A stretch of 64,000 nt of DNA from Spiroplasma turonicum (GTDB lineage: Bacteria > Bacillota_I > Bacilli_A > Mycoplasmatales > Mycoplasmataceae), in NCBI RefSeq assembly GCF_001262715.1, contig NZ_CP012328.1, positions 992,001-1,056,000 of the forward strand. The letters run 5' to 3'. The position numbers were made by a program, and so were the translations under genes. The first letter of the stretch is position 1. The number at the start of each line of letters is the position of its first letter. Shown here piece after piece: positions 32,406 to 42,920 of this stretch. The notes under the pieces are model-generated. The model did no database searches and had not been told where the DNA came from. It worked only from the letters and a program-made list of their open reading frames with translations.

Positions 32406-33902
32406 ATTATATTCATTAATATCATTTGAATTTATTTTGTTTACATCAATTTTTGTTTTTACTTTGTCAAGCATTCTTTTTTTAAGTAGATTTTTAATAT
32501 TTCTAGTAGCATTTCTATAATTTAAATAATCTGCAAAAAGCGAATTGTTTTTATAATAAAATATTAATACACTTATCAAAACTACCATACAAGAAAATGA
32601 CATAATTAATGTTGTTGCAATATCAAAATCCTTTAAAGAAGTACTATTAGCAACATCATAAAAGGATAAATCAGATAAATCATTAATATCTTTAAATACC
32701 CCGTAATTAGATTTAGATATGAATTTTTCAATTGATTCAACTAAAAACTTGGCTAAAAATAGAGATGTTCCAAAAAAACCAGTTACAGGGTTTTTGGGTG
32801 CTCTATAATTTCAAAAAATACATAATGAGAATAAAGTAAATATAATTTGATTGCATAATATACCTGATAAAATACTTGAAAACATATAAATATATGGATT
32901 AGTAGTAAATGCTAATAAAGTATAAACACCAAATAATAAAAATAAGCAAGTTATGATTAAATATTTTTGTCCTAAATATTTTAATACAAATTTATAAATA
33001 AAATAAGAAACAATGATTGAAGGTACATAATAAAAATAATTAAATGATCTTAAAAATGACTCTATAGTTTCATAAGAACTACCATAATCCTTTAAATTTA
33101 ATCCTATAAATAATTTTACTATTTGAGAATTATTCAAAGCACTTGTTAATGAAATTAAAAAACCTAATAAATATAGTATGAAAAAGTTGAAATTATTCTT
33201 TTTTGGTAAATTTTCAATTATATATTCATCAAAAACACCTGCTAGGTTTTTTGTTTCCTTACAAAAAAAACTATAAATAAATAAATAAATCAATATAATA
33301 ACGAAAATTGACAATGATGTTATTTCATATTTTTCTTTTAACAAAATGTGATTAATTTCACTAATATAGTTACCTAATATTGTACCAAAAGTTATAAATG
33401 TAAATATTATTCAAGTAACTGATATAACATATATTCTATAATTAAATTGCTCATTATAATATAAAAAGAAAATTGAAGAAGATGATATACATATTGCTAA
33501 AAATAATGATAGAAAAATGAATAAAATAATATTATTTTCTTGTATAAAAAATTGTGTAACAGTAATTATAAAAGCAAAGAAATATGATATTTTTAATCAA
33601 GTGAATCTGTTTCTAATTAAACCAGTTATAAAAGTTGATAAGGGTTTTAAGAACAAACTAAAAAAAGAAGTTCCTAATATTAATGCAATCAAATAACTAG
33701 ATTTATCAAAGTTCAAGTTAGTTGGCATCAAATTAAAATTTTTGTTAGATAAATACCCCACTACTACCCAAAAAAGAGTTAAATTTATTAAAAAGATTAG
33801 CTTTTTTGACTTTATTTTTTCATTTATGATAATATAAATCAATGTACCAATACATAAAAATAAAAGGATAGGCATCATTATTATTAAATCCCAATTAGTC
33901 AT
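32403..33902 (-). CDS. Multi-pass membrane transporter (MFS-like)
   Basis: 499 aa with about 12 hydrophobic helices; the frame is broken by several TGA Trp codons (near 32604-32810 and 33345-33596). The C-terminal tail is Asn/Lys-rich. Motifs like GTSFFSLFLKPLSTFITGLIRNRF after the third helix are compatible with an MFS loop 2-3. No substrate is indicated. The start ATG 33902 is preceded by GAGG. It follows a 538-aa membrane protein gene on the same strand. Confidence 0.55.
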
Positions 33903-33962
33903 TTTTACCTCAACTATAGTATATTTTAATACAATTTAACAAATAATTATATAATAAAGAGA

Positions 33963-35579
33963 TTAATGAGAAAACTTTGATTGTTGTGAATTATTTTTTA
34001 TACTTGATAAATTAGATTGATTTTGTTTTTTTAACCTTTGTTTTATTTTTTTAATATCACTATGTACTTTTATTAAGAAAGTACTTGTTTCTGAATTAAA
34101 CTCTTGAATAGAATCAATTATTTTTAATTTACTATCAATTACATAGTTTTGATATGCAACTTTTTTAAACTGTGTTTTCATACAAAAAATTATATAGGCT
34201 ATCAAATAAGAAATAAATATTATTAATAAAACAATTATTGATGCAATCATCGAAATATCAATATAGATCATACTTTGCAATTCAAACAATTTAAAATAAG
34301 AAGTGCTAAATTCTTCGTTTTCTAAAAATAAAAGAGTTAATTTAGTGGTTAAAATTGATAATGGAGTAATTAATGTAAAAACCATTATAACAACTAATCA
34401 AATGGACATAGTTTTAAATTTTTTATAAGCAGTTGATGCTTTTAATACAGCTTTATTAAAGTTGCTCCCTAGTCCATAAATTGTATTAGTTTCATTATAT
34501 TCATTGTTTTTATAATCATTAATTATTTGTTCATGTTTATTGATTATGTCATTTAGTTTATTTGTACCAAATAGATTTGTTTCTGTTAAATTATCAATGT
34601 TTTCATAATTACTTGCTTCTATACTTGATTTTGAAGTGTTTAAATCTTTAAATGAGTTAGCTTCTATGTTATCATTGCTAATATAATTATTAAAACTTGT
34701 GTTAATATCTTTAGATGGTTGATTTACTTGTGGGTTATTTAATAAATGGTTATTCAATTGGTTAAGGTCTTCAGTCAATGAAACAACTGAATTTAAATTT
34801 GGCTCAGAATTATTTGTACTTTTAAAAACATTATTTTGGTTGCTTGTATTAAGCAAATTTTCATATTCATTAAATGTGTTTTCAAATGATTGAACATGGT
34901 TTGAAGAGTTATTATAATTTATATATTTTCCATCCAATTTAAGATTTTCATCTTGGTCAATTTCTTCATTTTTGACAAATTCTTGGACCTTTTCATTATT
35001 GTCAATTACATTTATAGTTTTTAATGAACTAATATTTGATTGAAGTTCATTATTTTCATTATTTAATTCACTTGTTTTTAGGTTTGAAAATGTTTGGTCA
35101 ACAAACTTACTATTCATTGAACTACTAAAATCACTATTATTTCTTCTAGGTTTATAAATTGGTTGAGTTTTTTCAGTAAAAAAACTTTCGACAATTTTAT
35201 TACCATTAAGATTATAATTTTCTAAATCTTTTGTACTAAAATTTTCATTGTAAATTCCATTATCATTTAAAAGAGTATCATTCGAATACACTTGTTCATC
35301 ATTAGTAATATCAAAAAAAGTTTCTTTTTTATCTTTATTATTTTTAAAGTCAAAAAGTGAATTAATATATTCAGTATCACTCTTATCAAAATCATTTGTT
35401 CTTTTATTTACAACAATTGACTTTACAGAGCTAGATTCGACAGTCAATACTTCTTGATTCAATAAATCTTTAATACGCAAAAAAGTCAATTGTCTATCAG
35501 ATAATTGTTTATGAATTACTTCTTCGATTAAATAATTTTTTTGATTGTAATTTACAATTACTCCTTTTTTAAAACCCAT
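33963..35579 (-). CDS. Asn/Ser-rich protein with C-terminal two-helix membrane domain
   Basis: 538 aa, one frame: TGA at 34398 is Trp, joining two apparently separate reading frames. Residues 1-60 form a small beta-rich domain (GFKKGVIVNYNQKNYLIEEV). About 300 residues of very Asn/Ser/Thr-rich, low-complexity sequence follow, probably disordered. Two transmembrane helices come after residue ~390 and a Lys-rich helical tail ends it. Unknown family. It sits between frr and the MFS-like gene. Its architecture suggests a cytoplasmic or surface tether, not an enzyme. Confidence 0.65.
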
Positions 35580-35653
35580 TTCGCCCTCTCCTATAAGTAT
35601 ATCATAGGTATAAAGATTGCAATAAAATGCATTCTTTACATTAATTATAAATA

Positions 35654-35688
35654 AAAAAAGAAAAATAATATACTTATTTTTCTTTTTA
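35654..35688 (-). terminator. frr terminator
   Basis: AAAAAGAAAAATAA, loop GTATA, TTATTTTTCTTTTT on the minus strand, starting within the frr stop codon. Confidence 0.8.
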
Positions 35689-36234
35689 TACTTTCATTAA
35701 ATCATTTTCTTTACTTTTTGAAACTTCATCTAAAAGAGAAATATTTTTATCAGTTAATTTTTGAATTTGGTTTTCAAAATCACTCTTTAAATCTTCTGGT
35801 AAACTAGAATCTTTTTTTACTTTATCAATAGCATCTCTTCTTAAATTTCTTATTCTTACTTTAAAGTTTTCTAACTCCTTCATCATTTTTTTAACTAAAT
35901 CTTTTCTTATTTCTTCAGTTAAAGGTGGAATATTAATTCTTATAAGATCTGCTTCCGCTAAAGGGTTTAAACCTAAATCAGCTTTATTTATGCCAGCGAC
36001 TACATTTTGCACTTGACCCCTATCGTAAGGTTTAACCACTAATTGTTGTGGTTCTGGTGCAGAAATTTGTGATGTTTGATTAATTGGTGTTAATGTTCCA
36101 TAAAAATCAACCATAACACTGCTTAATATACTTGCATTTGCTCTACCAGTTCTAATTTTTGAGATGTAAGTTTTAAAGCTTTCAACTACTTCAAGCATTT
36201 CTAAATTTGTAATATCTAATAATTCTTTAATCAT
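35686..36234 (-). CDS. frr: Ribosome recycling factor
   Basis: 182 aa, normal length. It splits post-termination ribosomes with [15 protein letters not shown] is the conserved loop, and the [11 protein letters not shown] helix and [26 protein letters not shown] box are intact. It lies 11 bp after pyrH. Order rpsB-tsf-pyrH-frr is the standard bacterial cluster. No TGA codon. Confidence 0.96.
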   Translation of the reverse strand: MIKELLDITNLEMLEVVESFKTYISKIRTGRANASILSSVMVDFYGTLTPINQTSQISAPEPQQLVVKPYDRGQVQNVVAGINKADLGLNPLAEADLIRINIPPLTEEIRKDLVKKMMKELENFKVRIRNLRRDAIDKVKKDSSLPEDLKSDFENQIQKLTDKNISLLDEVSKSKENDLMKV

Positions 36235-36245
36235 TTTTTGTCTCC

Positions 36246-36959
36246 TTATTTTATAACACTACATTCTAAATCTCCATGGGCTACTTTTACAATGTTTTCA
36301 TTTCCTTTAATATCAAAAACAACAATTTCTAACTTACCATCTCTTGATAATGTTGCTGCTGTTGAATCCATTACTTGTAAGTTTTTAGTTACAAGATCAT
36401 TATGTGTTAAATAATCATAAAATTTAGCATCTTTGTTTATATTTGGGTCTTTATCATAAACTCCTTTTGTACCATATTTTGCCATTAATAATGCATCGGC
36501 TTTAATTTCTATAGCTCTGATTGAAGCTCCAGTGTCTGTTGTAAAGTAACTATATCCTGTTCCACCTGCAAATAAAACTACATAACCTTCTTCAAGTTTT
36601 TCTCTAGCATTTCTATAATTATATGAACTTGTTACAGTTTTAATTTCTAATGAAGAGTAAACTTTTACTTTATCAAAATTTAATTTTCTTAGTGTAGCTT
36701 CAAATGCAAGTGCATTCATTATTGTGGCTAACATTCCCATATAATCTGCTTCGATTCTATAAAGTTCCAATGTACCAGCTAATTTACCTCTTCAGATATT
36801 TCCTCCACCAATAACTATACCTATTTGTAAACCTTCTTTTGTTAATTTTATAACTTGCTTAGCTACATCTTCCAACTTTTCTTTATCATATATATCATTC
36901 TTACCCTTTAAGGCTTCTCCTGAAATTTTTAATAAAACTCTTTTATACTTTAATGCCAT
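36246..36959 (-). CDS. pyrH: Uridylate kinase
   Basis: 237 aa. It makes UDP from UMP in the amino-acid-kinase fold. LLKISGEAL opens the protein; [12 protein letters not shown] (Trp encoded by TGA) and [16 protein letters not shown] are the nucleotide boxes. ATG 36959 (MALKYK) after GCGAGG is preferred to the longer in-frame opening at 37004. The frame is interrupted by TGA at 36771-36791. Confidence 0.95.
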
Positions 36960-37068
36960 AATTACCTCGCTAAAAAGATTATAACAAAAAATTATTAATT
37001 TCATTTGTTGTAATTTTTACAAATGTTAAGAATAAATTTTGTACAAAATAAATATTATTAGGTCATAA

Positions 37069-37107
37069 AAAAAACATCTTTTATCAATAAGACTTTTAGA
37101 TGTTTTT
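37069..37107 (-). terminator. Hairpin after the 259-aa membrane protein gene
   Basis: AAACATCT ... AGATGTTTT stem followed by a T-run on the minus strand, just after the stop at 37123. Confidence 0.65.
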
Positions 37108-37122
37108 TGAAAGCTTTTAAAT

Positions 37123-37902
37123 TTATTTATTTTTTTTGTTTTCATCAACTACTTCTATATTTTCAGTAATTGGTTCATCATTAATATTTTCATTATTTTT
37201 TTCTGAACTATTTTCTAATTCAGTTTCTGTAATTTCTGTTTCTTCAACTGAGTCATTTTTTTTCTTATCTGATTTTTTAACTTTTTCATAAGCTGCTTCT
37301 CTATTTTTAACTTCTAAATCATTGATAAATTCTGATTGAGAAATTTGTTCTGGTTCGACACCTGAAAACTTTGCATTTTCTAAGAAAAAGCTTCCTATTA
37401 ATGTACTTTTTGCAAACTTAATTTTTCTTAATCTTCTAGTTCCTTCAACAAAGTTTAAGTATACATTTTTGTTTGAATCAACATCATCTACTATTTTAGT
37501 AATTTTTTCATAATTTATTTTTTCTGCAAGTGTTATTAATTTATTATCATCAAATAACACTCAAATGTATTGGCTAAAAAAGAATAATATTACATATAAT
37601 AAAACAATTAATAAATATGAGATTGCTAAGAATACAACAACAAGTATACTATCTGTATCTGTATTAATAATTTCTAGTTTTATAAAAACTATTGATAAAA
37701 TTGAAAATACTAAACTAAAGAATATATTTAAGTTAAGTAATGAAAAAGATAACTTACTTAAATACTTTGGTTTTTTTGCTTTTAAAAAATTAATAAATAA
37801 ATAATAAGTTAATATGGCAGGAATAGCAACAACAATAGCTGCAATTATTGCAATTATTAAAACTTGGTTATTATTCTTAAAGTCCACTAATAAATTCATC
37901 AT
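37123..37902 (-). CDS. Membrane protein with acidic C-terminal tail
   Basis: 259 aa across a TGA Trp at 37561-37563. Three or four helices fill residues ~10-115. A ~60-residue soluble part with TRRLRKIKFAKS follows, and an acidic Glu/Asn/Lys-rich tail ends it. Unknown function. It sits inside the translation cluster, 1 bp after tsf and before pyrH, so it may be made with EF-Ts. ATG 37902 or 37899 follows AAAGGAAA. Confidence 0.7.
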
Positions 37903-37903
37903 A

Positions 37904-38779
37904 CTAATTTCCTTTCAATTGTGCCGCAACTTCTGCTGCAAAGTCTGAAACTACTTTTTCAATACCTTCACCAACTTCGAATCTATACATATTTAAAATT
38001 GATGATTTTTTTGATTTTAAGAAATTACCTACAGTTTGTTTTTCATCAATAACATATGCTTGTTCAAGAAGTGTAACCTCAGCAATTTTTTTATTTAATT
38101 TTCCATTTAAAATGTTTTGTGCAACATTTTCAGGTTTACCAGTTACATCTGTAGTTTCTTTAATTATATGCATTTCAGAATCTTTGAACTCTTGTGGCAC
38201 ATCGTTACTTGATACATATTTTGGTGACATAGCTGCTACATGCATACATACGTTATATGCATCTTCTTTTGAAATATCTCCTTCAAAACTAATTAAAACA
38301 GATATTCTTTTATTTGAGTGGTTATAAACAGCTAAGTTTTTACCTTCAACAGCAGCAACCCTTCTTAATGAAATTTTTTCACCGATTGTTGCTGTAGCTT
38401 CTATACAAGCTTCATTAATTGTAGATCCACTGCTTAATTTTAAATTAAGTGCATCTTCTAATGAAGAGATATTTGATTGTAAAATTACTTTAGCAATTTC
38501 ATCAATTAATGATATAAACTTTTCATTTTTAGAAACAAAATCAGTTTCCGAGTTAACTTCTATAATAATAGCTTTTTTATCATTTGAAATAGCTAAAGAA
38601 ACACCTTCAGCAGCTACTCTATCTGCTTTTTTAGCGGCTTTTGCAAGTCCATTTTCTCTTAGTCAAACTATTGCCTCATCAATATCACCATTTGTAGCTT
38701 CAAGAGCTTTTTTACAATCCATCATACCAGCAGATGTCATTTCTCTAAGTTGTTTTATTAATTCAGTAGTAACAGCCAT
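37904..38779 (-). CDS. tsf: Elongation factor Ts
   Basis: 291 aa. It recharges EF-Tu with [25 protein letters not shown] with the following [13 protein letters not shown] is the N-terminal module; the core TDFVS and the [11 protein letters not shown] motif are present. The Trp in WLREN is TGA, which is why the frame looks short. Start ATG 38779 overlaps the rpsB stop by 1 bp (TAATG), so the two are translationally coupled. Confidence 0.96.
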
Positions 38780-39651
38780 TATTTTTCCTCCTTAACTTCA
38801 ACACTTTTTTCAGAATCAACAGGTTGTTTTGCAGCTTCTGCTTCTTTGTTATTATTTTGTTGATAGTTTCTTTGTTCATAATTGTTGTTTCTATTATAAT
38901 TATTTTCTCTTGGTTTATAATCTTCTTTTTTTTGTGCAACAAATTTTAAAGTTGTTGGTGCTAATTTAATACCTGCAAAGTCACCATATAATTCAGCGAT
39001 GTAATTAGTTATTATGTTAACTGACTCTTGAATATCATCATTTGCAGGAATAACATAATCAACCATATCTGGGTCAACATTTGTATCACAAATTGCTATT
39101 ACTGGTATTCTTAATTTTCTAGCTTCTTTTACAGCAATTTCATCAGTTTTAGGGTCTACAACAAACATAGCAGCAGGAAGTTTATGCATTTGTTTTATCC
39201 CACCCAATAGTTTTTCTAATTTAACTTTTTCTTTTTTTATTAAAATTTGCTCTTTTTTAGGTCTTAAGTTTATTTTTCCTGTTTTTTCTTCATTTTCAAT
39301 ATCTCATAAAGCTTTTATTCTTAGAGAAATTGTTTTCATATTAGTTAAAGTTCCGCCTAATCATCTTGAATTTATATAAAAGTTTCCACTTCTTATAGCA
39401 GATTCTTTTACAGCTTGTTTAGCAGTTCTTTTAGTACCTACAAAAATAATTTTTTCTTTTTTTGCAGCAATTTGTGAGATTAATTTTTTTACATCTTCAA
39501 GTTTTCTAACTGTTTTTTGTAAATCTATAATGTGATTTTTATTTTTTGAATTGTAGATGTAAGGCTTCATTTTTGGATTTCATCTTTTAGTTTGATGTCC
39601 ATATTGAGCTCCTGCATCTCATAATTGTTCTCTTGTTAAATCTTTAATCAT
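38779..39651 (-). CDS. rpsB: Ribosomal protein S2 with Asn-rich C-terminal extension
   Basis: 290 aa against ~246 in Bacillus. The opening [22 protein letters not shown] (Trp as TGA), [43 protein letters not shown] and the DDIQESV region are all S2. The extra ~45 residues are unlike other S2 tails: a low-complexity Asn/Tyr/Arg stretch ([19 protein letters not shown]) and an acidic end. Frame breaks at 39361 and 39571-39600 are TGA. A structured leader precedes it. Confidence 0.95.
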
Positions 39652-39790
39652 AATTTTTTCCTTTTCTAATTTATTCGTTATTCTTCCAAGTAGTTCAAAA
39701 TCTATCCACCTTTATTAAAATTGGCACTAGGATAGAAAATTCCTAAATGTGATTGCATACCATAAAATTTATATACAACAAATATAGTAT
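39652..39790 (-). promoter_or_regulatory. rpsB leader with stem-loop
   Basis: On the minus strand CTATCC (39730-39735) pairs with GGATAG (39702-39707) around a 22-nt loop. A TATACT near 39786-39791 could be a -10 box. Whether S2 or another factor binds it is unknown; the leader resembles no tRNA. Confidence 0.4.
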
Positions 39791-39847
39791 ATCATTTATT
39801 TATTTTTAATATTAATTATATATTTAAAACTTTTTAATTGAAATAAA

Positions 39848-39873
39848 AAACAATCCTTTATAGATTGTTTATT
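39848..39873 (-). terminator. Ferritin-gene terminator
   Basis: AAACAATC, loop, GATTGTTT followed by a T-run on the minus strand, directly after the stop at 39874. Confidence 0.75.
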
Positions 39874-40395
39874 TTATTGATGTGGTGCAAATGGATCTAC
39901 AACAGGGTCAGTGTTAGGAGCTATTCTTTCTGATGCTTTAATGTCAGCTTTATAATGATCACTATTTGATAGTTTTAATCCATCAATTAAATCCTTAGTT
40001 TCTGCAATTTCCTCATAAAAATCAATTAAGAATCAGTCATAAAATTTTGATGTTACAAAATCATCTAAGTTTGACGCGTTTTTATAATATTTTGAAGTCA
40101 ATTCTGCAAAATGTTCTCTATGTTTTTTATAAGTTTCAAGCACTTCTATAATTGAATTGCAATTATTTTTTTCAATGCTAACTGATTTAATTTCAAATAA
40201 TTGATCCCTTTCAGATAAATATTTTATAATTCTTCTTTGATGTAAGAATTCATCTTGAGCTTGTACTTGGAAAAAGTGTGCAAATCCATTATAACCAAGT
40301 TTTAAACATTGAACACTTAAGTCAAAACAAGTGTATTGCATTTTAGCATGTTCTAAAATATATTCTTCTAAGTCTTTTTTTATTTCATTTTTCAT
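39874..40395 (-). CDS. Ferritin-like iron-storage protein
   Basis: 173 aa, normal for bacterial ferritin. The first helix ends in EHAKMQY; the second has the ferroxidase pair Glu49 and His52 in QAQDEFLHQRR. It oxidises and stores iron or protects DNA. TGA at 40033 is Trp, and the C-terminus runs to TAA 39874 (FAPHQ). The GGAGG site is too near ATG 40401, so ATG 40395 (MKNEIKK) is the better start. It is a single-gene unit with its own terminator. I do not assign a specific symbol because Dps-type and ferritin-type cannot be separated here. Confidence 0.82.
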
Positions 40396-40465
40396 TTTCA
40401 TTACCTCCGCGTAATAGATAATAATAATACATTAATTGAATAAAGTCAATAAAAATATTAGTTAA

Positions 40466-41326
40466 TTATTTATTTCTGAATTGCATTATTAGATCATAGG
40501 CATTATTTATTTCTGCCATTTTTCTTTTTGCATTGCTAGATTTATTTCTATCAGGGTGGTACTCTTTTGCAAGTTTTCTATAATTTTTCTTTATTGTTTG
40601 ATTGTCGTCAGATGGTTTTGAACCTAAAACCTTATAAGCATTTATAAGTTTTTCTTGCTCTTCATCAATATTTATATTTCTATAATTATTATTATAATTA
40701 TTATATGAATTACTTGTGCTTTCATCCTTAATATATTTACTATAACTAATTGATTCTTTAATAATTTTATTCATTTCAATTAAGTCTTCACAAAACATTA
40801 TAAAATATTTATCAATTTTAGAATCATTGTCCTTAAATTTAATATCAATTGTATCAAAATTTTGGAAATTAAAAATAATTAAAGGTATAACAGATTGAAG
40901 GTAGTATTTTTTATAAATGGTAAAACTTTGTTCAGCAAATTGTTTATAAATTTCAATAAAGTCATTGTCTGGAATTTTTATTCCATTTTCATAACTCAAG
41001 ACTTCTAAATAAGAAAATAAATCATACTCTATATTAGTTCAGTAATTATAGTATACCTCTTGTTTTTTTATTAATTCTTGAACTAAATCAATTATATTAA
41101 CTTGTTTTTTTATGTTGTTGAAATTTGATAAAAACGGGTATTTATTTATATTTTCAGTTAAATTCAAATCAATAACATTAAATGTTTTATTACGAATAAA
41201 CTCTTTTTTGAATGTCTTTAATTTTGAATTTAAGCTTTTCTTATTTAATTTATTAAAAATAATTAAAATAGTTAAAATAAGTATTGCTATTGCTGCTATA
41301 ACATATAAAAAAAGGTAGTTTCCCAT
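40466..41326 (-). CDS. Membrane-anchored C-terminal J-domain protein
   Basis: 286 aa. One N-terminal helix (LFLYVIAAIAILILTILIIF) anchors it; a long linker of ~190 residues follows; the C-terminal ~65 residues form a J-domain with HPD at residues 257-259, the loop that activates Hsp70. The frame includes a TGA Trp at 41039. The layout resembles membrane DnaJ-like proteins that recruit DnaK to the membrane. The client is unknown. Upstream of the ferritin gene and followed by a short gap. Confidence 0.8.
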
Positions 41327-41350
41327 AAAATAAATCTCCTCATATTAAAA

Positions 41351-41371
41351 AAAAGTACCTTTTAGGTACTT
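41351..41371 (-). terminator. rpmA terminator
   Basis: AAAGTACCT, loop, AGGTACTTT then T-run on the minus strand. Confidence 0.82.
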
Positions 41372-41373
41372 TA

Positions 41374-41655
41374 TTATTTTGGTAAAACACTAACTTTTGT
41401 TCTGTTTTTTCCAAATCTTTGGTACTTAACAACACCTGATATTAATGCAAATAAAGTGTCATCTCCACCTCTACCAACATTAAGACCTGGGTGTATTTTT
41501 GTACCTCTTTGTCTAAAAATTATTGAACCTGCATTAGCAAATTGTCCATCTGACTTTTTAGCCCCTAATCTTTTTGATTCTGAATCTCTACCGTTTTTAG
41601 TTGATCCAACACCCTTTTTAGAAGCGAAGAACTGTAAACCTAATAAAAATTTCAT
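41374..41655 (-). CDS. rpmA: Ribosomal protein L27
   Basis: 93 aa. The conserved [22 protein letters not shown] is L27, which touches the peptidyl-transferase centre. An N-terminal extension [11 protein letters not shown] precedes it: the LQFFA tag is cut off by Prp in Firmicutes. ATG 41655 has a strong AGGTAGGTG site; a GTG at 41664 is a weaker alternative. Third gene in rplU-prp-rpmA. Confidence 0.95.
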   Translation of the reverse strand: MKFLLGLQFFASKKGVGSTKNGRDSESKRLGAKKSDGQFANAGSIIFRQRGTKIHPGLNVGRGGDDTLFALISGVVKYQRFGKNRTKVSVLPK

Positions 41656-41656
41656 T

Positions 41657-41971
41657 TTATTCACCTACCTTTTTTATTATAAAATTCTCTGGATATTGAG
41701 TTGATATTGTTTCCAGTTGTATTAACAAGAAGTTTAATAAGATACTTACTTCTTTTGTGTTCTTCAATATATTAACACTAATTTTATTTGTTTTAACATC
41801 AATTTTAAAACAATCATTATAAAGAGAATCAAATGCATTTAATGCACCAGATACTATACCCGTTACAGCAGAACATACAATGTCTTTGCCATAATTATCA
41901 AAGTTGGCATGACCTCTAACATTAAAATTATTAATAGTTTTGTCTACGTAAACAAATTCAGCTATAATCAT
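41657..41971 (-). CDS. prp: Ribosomal-processing cysteine protease Prp
   Basis: 104 aa. It removes the N-terminal extension of L27 at LQFFA before assembly. The active-site His is in [12 protein letters not shown] and the Cys in DIVCSAV, both in the usual order. It is encoded between L21 and L27, the standard place. No ribosome site; its ATG follows the rplU stop at once, so coupling is likely. Confidence 0.92.
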   Translation of the reverse strand: MIIAEFVYVDKTINNFNVRGHANFDNYGKDIVCSAVTGIVSGALNAFDSLYNDCFKIDVKTNKISVNILKNTKEVSILLNFLLIQLETISTQYPENFIIKKVGE

Positions 41972-41973
41972 TA

Positions 41974-42750
41974 TTATTTATTTTCAACTTTTTTTGTTGC
42001 TGTTTCTTTTTTTTCAGCTACAGCTTTTGTAGTTGTAGTTTTTTTAACAGCATCAGTTTTAGCAGTTGTTTTTTTTGTAACTGTTTCTTTTTTTTCAGCT
42101 ACAGCTTTTGTAGTTGTAGTTTTTTTAACAGCATCAGTTTTAGCAGTTGTTTTTTTTGTAACTGTTTCTTTTTTTTCAACAGCTGCTTTAGTAGTTACAG
42201 TTGTTTTAGTAGTTGGTGTTTTAGCTACTGTTTCTTTTTTTTCAGCTACAACTTTTGTTGAAGCACTTGCTTTTGTAGTTGTTTTAGCAGGTGTTTCTTT
42301 TTTTTCAACAGCTGCTTTAGTAGTTACAGTTGTTTTAGTATTTGGCGCTGTAGCAACTGTTTCTTTTTTTGCAGCAATAGTTGAAACTTTTGCTTCACTA
42401 TTAACTTCTGATGACTTAGAAACTGGCTTAGGTTTGTTTGATAAAACTCCAGTCAATGATACCTCATCAATTTTTACCTTTGTATATGGTTGTCTATGAC
42501 CATAAATCTTATTAACATTTTTTTTAGGGTGGTATCTAATAACTCTTAATTTTTTTTCTTTACCTTGTTTAAGTATTGTTCCTGAAACAACAGCATTTTT
42601 TATAAATGGATTACCGAAAGTAGAATCTACCATTAAAACTTCTTTAAATAGTATTTGTTCTCCTTCCTCTAATTTAACTTTTTCAATGAATATTTCATCA
42701 CCTTGTTGAACTTTAATTTGTTTACCACCTGTTTTAATAATTGCAAACAT
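41974..42750 (-). CDS. rplU: Ribosomal protein L21 with a long Lys/Thr-rich repeat tail
   Basis: 258 aa against ~100 in other bacteria. Residues 1-100 are normal L21: MFAIIKTGGKQIKVQQGD, EVLMVDS and VIRYHPKKNVNKIYGHRQPYTKVKID. The next ~155 residues are a basic tail of near-repeats built from AEKKET, TKKTTAKTDAVKK and TTTTKA. Two 27-residue units are identical at DNA level. ATG 42750 after GGAGG; the longer frame to 42849 reads through a -10 and leader and is rejected. L21 binds 23S rRNA; the tail may add RNA binding. Confidence 0.93.
   Translation of the reverse strand: MFAIIKTGGKQIKVQQGDEIFIEKVKLEEGEQILFKEVLMVDSTFGNPFIKNAVVSGTILKQGKEKKLRVIRYHPKKNVNKIYGHRQPYTKVKIDEVSLTGVLSNKPKPVSKSSEVNSEAKVSTIAAKKETVATAPNTKTTVTTKAAVEKKETPAKTTTKASASTKVVAEKKETVAKTPTTKTTVTTKAAVEKKETVTKKTTAKTDAVKKTTTTKAVAEKKETVTKKTTAKTDAVKKTTTTKAVAEKKETATKKVENK
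42001..42162 (-). repeat. Perfect 81-bp tandem duplication in the rplU tail
   Basis: 42001-42081 and 42082-42162 are identical. Each encodes 27 residues. Degenerate copies of the same Lys/Thr motif continue to about 42360. This shows recent expansion by slippage or recombination. Confidence 0.92.
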
Positions 42751-42850
42751 TATTTTACCTCCGAATAGACTCGCCTTGTATGTGAATATAAAATATTTCT
42801 TAAAACATACAAAAGAGCGGTTGAATCTACAACCTAAATAATTGTACATT
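42751..42850 (-). ncRNA. L21 leader RNA (Firmicute-type)
   Basis: The minus-strand leader ends in AGTCTATTCGGAGG just before the rplU ATG, the signature of the L21 leader. A TACAAT near the 5' end is a plausible -10. The role is assumed to be control by a ribosomal protein. Confidence 0.65.
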
Positions 42851-42898
42851 ATTTTTTTATTAATTTCATTAAATTTTGATTAATTAATATATAAAAAA

Positions 42899-42920
42899 GC
42901 TAGCATTATATAACACTAGC
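42899..42920 (-). terminator. Terminator of the GG-peptide gene
   Basis: On the minus strand GCTAG, loop, CTAGC followed by TTTTTT. It overlaps the last codons of the peptide gene. Confidence 0.8.

Noticed and set aside
39680-39790. A tRNA gene upstream of rpsB
   Set aside because: No cloverleaf, T-loop GTTC or anticodon arm could be drawn; only one stem-loop fits.
42001-42360. CRISPR-like direct repeats
   Set aside because: The repeats are head-to-tail, without unique spacers, and in phase with the L21 reading frame.
41909-42499. Long plus-strand ORF opposite rplU and prp
   Set aside because: It is the mirror of the repetitive L21 tail; the minus-strand genes have strong motifs and ribosome sites.
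42751-42849. N-terminal extension of L21 opening MYNYLG
   Set aside because: It runs through a -10-like TACAAT and the L21 leader; GGAGG marks ATG 42750.
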